Assembly (NCBI GenBank): GCA_006503535.1
Contig: QYRS01000004.1
Coordinates: 2,480,001 to 2,544,000 of the forward strand
DNA: 64,000 nt
Reading direction: 5' to 3'
Source: Arthrinium phaeospermum
Lineage: Eukaryota > Ascomycota > Sordariomycetes > Amphisphaeriales > Apiosporaceae
Part shown: positions 59,901 through 64,000 of the stretch, one piece after another
Layout of the letters: each line of letters begins with the position of its first letter
Position numbering within the stretch: position 1 is the stretch's first letter
Notes under the pieces: model-generated
What the model saw: the letters and a program-made list of their open reading frames with translations, nothing else
What the model was told of the DNA's origin: nothing
Databases searched by the model: none
Translations under genes and position numbers: made by a program

Positions 59901-62900
59901 TCGACCAATAAGATCATACCGGCCGTGTACTTGGAACCGGTTGGCGCGAGAAAGATGTGATTCGAACCAGTATTTCGTCTCCCGGTTCCAGGGGTAGTTT
60001 GGGAGATCATGCAGGACCTTCGGCTGGTGGTATTGAATGTTCCTCATAACCACCCACGACATGCTAAGGCTCACGCCACGAGACCAGAGTTCTCCGATGG
60101 CTGAGAGTGCCGTCACGGCGGAGTCCTTGTTTCGACGGAGCATGGAAATGTACTTTGGCTTCGGGCCCCGATACTGCATCGACTCAATGATCTCCTGGAC
60201 GGGGCTCTGAAGCGCGCTATGTGGACCGATCTCGAGAATGATGTCGGGCTTCTTCTGGCCACATCCTCCAAGTGCTGCGCTCATCGCCTCGCTGAACCGC
60301 ACACGAGAAACCATGTTGCCCATCCAGTATTGAGGAGTCAAGTATTCCCATGAAACGGGAGCTCCGGACAAGGATGAGCACATGATCGGAGTTTCATCCG
60401 AAGGAATAGACTTGCGACGCGCTTGGTAGGGTTCAATGTCCGCGGCTGTTATCATATTACCAGCGAGATGGGGGTGTGGTACGGTGGCTGTGGCGGGCTC
60501 TTGGGGACGGAGGTGCTGAATACATGCGATGTACTTGCCCGCGCATCTAAGCATATGCTGGGAATGATAGGCGGTCTCGACTTTTAAGAGCCTGTTGAAT
60601 ATATTGCCACCGTCGAGCAAGCTTTGGATCTGAAGGATACCTTCTTCGTCGCCCGATAGGGTGACAGAGTTCGGGCTGTTGATACAAGCAACAACAACCT
60701 TGCCTTTGTCAACCTGGAAAATATAAGGCATGACAGCAGGTTTTGAGAGGCCAACAGCAAGCATCCGGCCTTTTTTGTGTTCCTCATCGTCGTTCGACAG
60801 CATGTCCTGCGCGCAAATGCCGCGCCAGTATGCCAGTTCCCAAGCAGTCTCGCGCGAAATCGACCCCATCGCATACGCCGCTGCGATCTCTCCTGAGGAA
60901 TGGCCAACTACGAACGCAGGAGACACGCCATAGAAGGACATAAGCAGGTCCACCAGGGCGACCTGGATAGCTGTAGTAGCTGGCTGGGCGATCCTGGGCT
61001 CATCGATCCGGGAGGAGTCTTTACCTCGGAGTAGCTCGTCCAGTAAGCTCACGTGGTCACCTATAAGACGACCCATAAACTGCGAGGCCGAGACCAGAGA
61101 CTGGAGGAAAATGTCAAAGGCCATAAGTTCTCGACCCATAGCGAACCACTGCGCACCCTGGCCTCCAAAAACGAAAGCAATCCGCGGGGACTTGTTCTCC
61201 TGCAGCCGGACAAAGTCGGATTTAGTGATGTGCTGTAGATTTGTGACGAGCTCCTCGGGGTTCTGAGCTACCACTGATACTCTCCATTGCATCTTGGTGC
61301 GGCGACATCCCAATGTGTAGGCCAAGTCCTCCATGAACGTCACGGAGTCTTTGGTCTCCGTTGTCTGGATGTAATTGGCCTGGTTATGGAGCAGCTGGAG
61401 AAGCGCCCGCTCTGTATGAGCCGAGAACACGAACAGCTGCGACTTGCGATCCTGTGTTGGGATCTGCTGACCCTTCGCGATTAGTTTTATAGTCTTAGCT
61501 CGGGACTTAATCTGGCTGAGGGTATTTGAAACCACGGTCGGGTTCATCGAAGGATCCTTCGAGGAGTCCTCGGGAAAGATAGCAGAACTGTGGTGCGCCG
61601 TCATATTGCGTGATGAGAGGTAGTGGGCAGCATCATCGACAATAACGTGCGCATTAGTACCTCCAAAACCAAAGCAGTTGACACTGGCACGTCTGAGGCC
61701 ATCAACGGGCCACTTCGTGTTCTTCTGAGGCACCTAAAGGTTGTATCAGTAACTTGTCTTGATAGCGGTAGGCTTCGAGGAACGTACCTTAACTTTCCAC
61801 TCAGCGAAATCGATTCTGTGACTACCTGGTGCCTGGAAGTTCAAATGCTGAGGTATGATACCGTGCTCAAGACTGAGTATGGATTTGATCATGCCAGCGA
61901 CGCCTGCGCATCCCTCCAAGTGGCCGACGTTTGTTTTGACAGAGCCTACGTATATAGGACTTCCGGCTGAGCGTTGTTGGCAAAGTGACTCCGACACGGC
62001 CTGGAGTTCTCTATGGTCACCCGCTGGCGTTCCAGTCCCATGGCATTCGACGAATGCGGTTTGGTCAGGAGTCAAGCCGGCACGATCGTAGACGCTGCGG
62101 ATGTTGCGAATTTGTGCCTCGGCGCTAGGTAGAGTAATGCCTAGGATTCCGCTCTAGTCAGAAAACAACGATAATCTGGCGGGTGTAGGATGTAGATGCT
62201 TACCTGAGGTGCGTCCGTCCTGGTTTACACGAGAGCCGCGAATGACGCCGCGAATGTTATCATTATCGCGAATAGCATCTGATAGACGCTTCACCACTAT
62301 GATGCCTATACCTTCTCCTCGGCCATAGCCATTGGCTCGCTCATCAAAGGTATAGCACTTCCCATCTGGACTCAGGAAGTTCAAGGCAGTCATCGGCATC
62401 ATAGTGTTAGGGGTTAGGATCAATCCAGCACCGCCAACCAACCCCTGGGAGCAGAACATTAGAGACATATTGCGAATCAACACACAACTGTGTTATAGAG
62501 CGAATGCATTGAGGACTCACCATGTCGATCTCTCCGCTTCGCAAAGCTTGGCAGGCATTGTGAAGGCAGACCAGACTGGCACTGCAGCCAGTATCAATTG
62601 TCATACTTGGGCCATTGACGTCAAGGAAGTAGGAAATTCGATTTGACATGATGGCAATTCCATTGCCGGTTGCGCCATATTTCGGCGAGTCATCAGGATC
62701 ACGTAGTGCAATCTGTTCGTAGTCTAGAGGAGGTTAGTCACTGAAACAGGGGGGAATGACACGATCGGGCAATCACCTTTGACAAATGAGCCGACCCAAA
62801 CTCCTGTCTCCGACTTGCGCAAGGCGTCCCGATCAACTCCAGCTATTTTGGTTATGTCAGTAAGCTACATGCGACATGCGGAATAATGTGGGAACAGAAT

Positions 62901-63363
62901 GACGCACCGCTGTCCAAAGCTTCAACGGCAACCTCGAGAAGCATACGCTGTTGCGGGTCGGTAGCATTGGCTTCATCAGTAGGAATGGAGAAGAACTGGA
63001 AAAGTCAGGCCTGATTCGCACACCAAGGGCACTTTGCATTTACGTACCGAAGCATCGAAAGCTGCCACGTCTTGTTGGAGGAAATGTGCTCCGTTGAAGC
63101 AAATCTGGTGGTCACGTTAGGTTGCCGAGGTAAGCGGTACGGAGAGGGAACTTGTAAATGAGACTTACGCTGCCTTGTCTATTGCCACTGGGGTGGAAGT
63201 AGCTGGCAATGTTGACACGGTCTTCCGGGAAAGTCGACCAAGCACTCTCGCCAGATACAAGCATCTGCCAGAGGTTGTTGGGTGACGTTGCGTTGCCCGG
63301 AAATCTGCAGCCCATGCCAACAACGGCAATGGGCTCCATCTTGTCCGGCTCGGAATGAGCCAT
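56943..63363 (-). CDS. Reducing polyketide synthase, KS-AT-DH-KR-ACP
   Basis: Eight exons fit: 63363-63169, 63104 to about 63045, 62995-62908, 62842-62777, 62723-62521, 62444-62204, 62140-61788 and 61733-56943, about 1998 residues. KS: Cys in DTGCSASL (about 183), His in VECHGTGT (about 318) and His in TNVGHLEG (about 358). AT: FVFGGQGAQ and GHSSGE, Ser about 681. DH: His in IEHHQVQKSPIYP (about 1040) and Asp in HPATLDSIFQ (about 1218). KR: loop AGQGGLAM, then Lys, Ser (SSSAGVIG) and Tyr (NYAAGN). ACP: YGVDSLVAV, Ser about 1945. No methyltransferase, enoylreductase or thioesterase is present. An acidic Ser/Pro/Asp repeat region lies before the KR. The second exon is problematic: with the best donor (GTACGT at 63048) the frame is lost. 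The alternative GTAAAT donor at 63044 keeps it but alters a conserved KS segment. The product is unknown. Confidence 0.88.
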
Positions 63364-64000
63364 CGTGGACTGGGGATCGCCTTTGAAAGCGCAGGCGAGC
63401 TTGAATGAATCAACGAATGTCAGTTTGTTGAATACAGGAATTGACAAGTAGGGAAAACATGAGGGTCGAGGAGATAAAGGAGGAATTTTACTGGTACAGT
63501 GAAGGGTTGGGGTGAGTGAAGAGGAACCGGGTCATGTGTGTGCAAGTGTGTCGTCTGGTCTTGGTCATGTGTGTGTTCTGATGGATAAAAGCGGAAATTT
63601 CAGGGCGCTCTAGGTCAGTTTCGTTACAGAATTATCAGAGTGGAAGGTGCGTGGACCTAGGTACCTTTGCTAAGGATGGTACGTGATTACTCCGACAACA
63701 ATCGGGGAGAGGGGTCGATGATGTGTGGGCTGGAGTTTCGATGTGAAAGGTATGTTACTTGTGCATGTTTTGAGTACTATCGTGAAAATTCCAGTGACGA
63801 TGAAAAAACATGGACTAGGGTTCAGCGCCGGCAGAGCTACTCTTTCAGGGAGTGGGCGGTTACTCAACCGGAAGCCCAACCGGAAGCTCAAACGTCAACC
63901 GGAGCTCACCCGGAGCTCACCCGGAAGCTCATCCCGAAGCTCAACTGGAATAGGGGTCGGCGATTGTCGGGACTGAAGTGTGCAAGTGGGAGATACATAC
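63364..64000. promoter_or_regulatory. Upstream region of the PKS gene
   Basis: It holds the palindrome acctaggtacct at 63655-63666, followed by ttgctaagg, and a 12-bp tandem repeat near 63865-63949. An in-frame upstream Met at 63447 would add 28 residues to the PKS; the Met at 63363, just before the KS signature EPIAVVGMGCRFPG, is preferred. Confidence 0.45.
63865..63949. repeat. Tandem repeat, about seven units of 11-17 bp
   Basis: Imperfect units based on tcaaccggaagc follow one another, with variants tcacccggagc, tcatcccgaagc and tcaactggaa. Each carries a CCGG/CCCG core. It sits about 500-590 bp upstream of the PKS start. Confidence 0.85.

Noticed and set aside
53396..63363. Yapsin-like protease as part of a PKS cluster
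   Set aside because: The two are 1.8 kb apart with no functional link known; yapsin-type proteases are cell-surface housekeeping enzymes.
63364..63447. Upstream in-frame start for the PKS
   Set aside because: Adds 28 residues without similarity to KS N-termini; the Met at 63363 sits at the normal distance from EPIAVVG.
1..64000. CRISPR arrays, complete transposons, rRNA genes
   Set aside because: No regular spacer-repeat array, no transposase or reverse-transcriptase motifs, no terminal repeats around an ORF and no rRNA-like sequence were found by eye.

Overview
The window is nuclear DNA of a filamentous ascomycete (Pezizomycotina, probably Sordariomycetes). Genes are split by short GT...AG introns of about 49-100 bp. 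They include typical fungal families: an ISP4-type OPT transporter, a cerevisin-like protease, a yapsin-like protease, a reducing polyketide synthase, a fungal rhodopsin-domain protein and the fungal complex I 9.5 kDa subunit. Species cannot be told from the sequence. Exon coordinates below were fitted by hand to splice consensus and reading frame. For every intact spliced gene the exons sum to a whole number of codons.

Left part, 0.08-9.66 kb: a compact group that looks like a small specialised-metabolism locus. It holds an ACC-synthase-like PLP aminotransferase (-), a UbiA-type aromatic prenyltransferase (+), a rhodopsin-domain membrane protein (-), an alpha/beta hydrolase (-) and an adenylation-thiolation NRPS-like protein without a release domain (+). 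Two intergenic regions are divergent promoters (aminotransferase/UbiA and hydrolase/NRPS-like). The group touches the left edge and may continue outside.

9.7-12.3 kb is gene-poor and seems to contain degraded coding sequence. 12.4-18.5 kb holds a secreted pepsin-like protease, a short acidic protein carrying two protein-phosphatase-1 docking motifs in the canonical order, a minisatellite with CA repeats, and a luciferase-domain (DUF5519-like) protein.

18.8-31.5 kb holds a secreted GH3 beta-xylosidase, a long Ser-rich disordered protein whose reading frame breaks at a six-base G run, a vacuolar subtilisin (proteinase B type) and a 3.5 kb intergenic region.

31.6-52.8 kb is mostly conserved cell biology: a 2606-residue BEACH-WD40 protein, complex I subunit NUXM, oligosaccharyltransferase subunit WBP1, an OPT transporter, molybdopterin synthase large subunit, and an RRM/RanBP2-zinc-finger/G-patch splicing-type protein.

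53.4-64.0 kb holds a yapsin-like GPI-type aspartic protease and, at the right edge, a KS-AT-DH-KR-ACP polyketide synthase. The PKS lacks methyltransferase and enoylreductase domains, has several substituted motifs and one suspicious frame break in the ketosynthase. Any cluster around it would extend to the right, outside the window.

The best candidates for new biology are the A-T/UbiA/aminotransferase/hydrolase group and the small putative PP1 regulator. Products and functions are inferences from domains, and no database search was possible.
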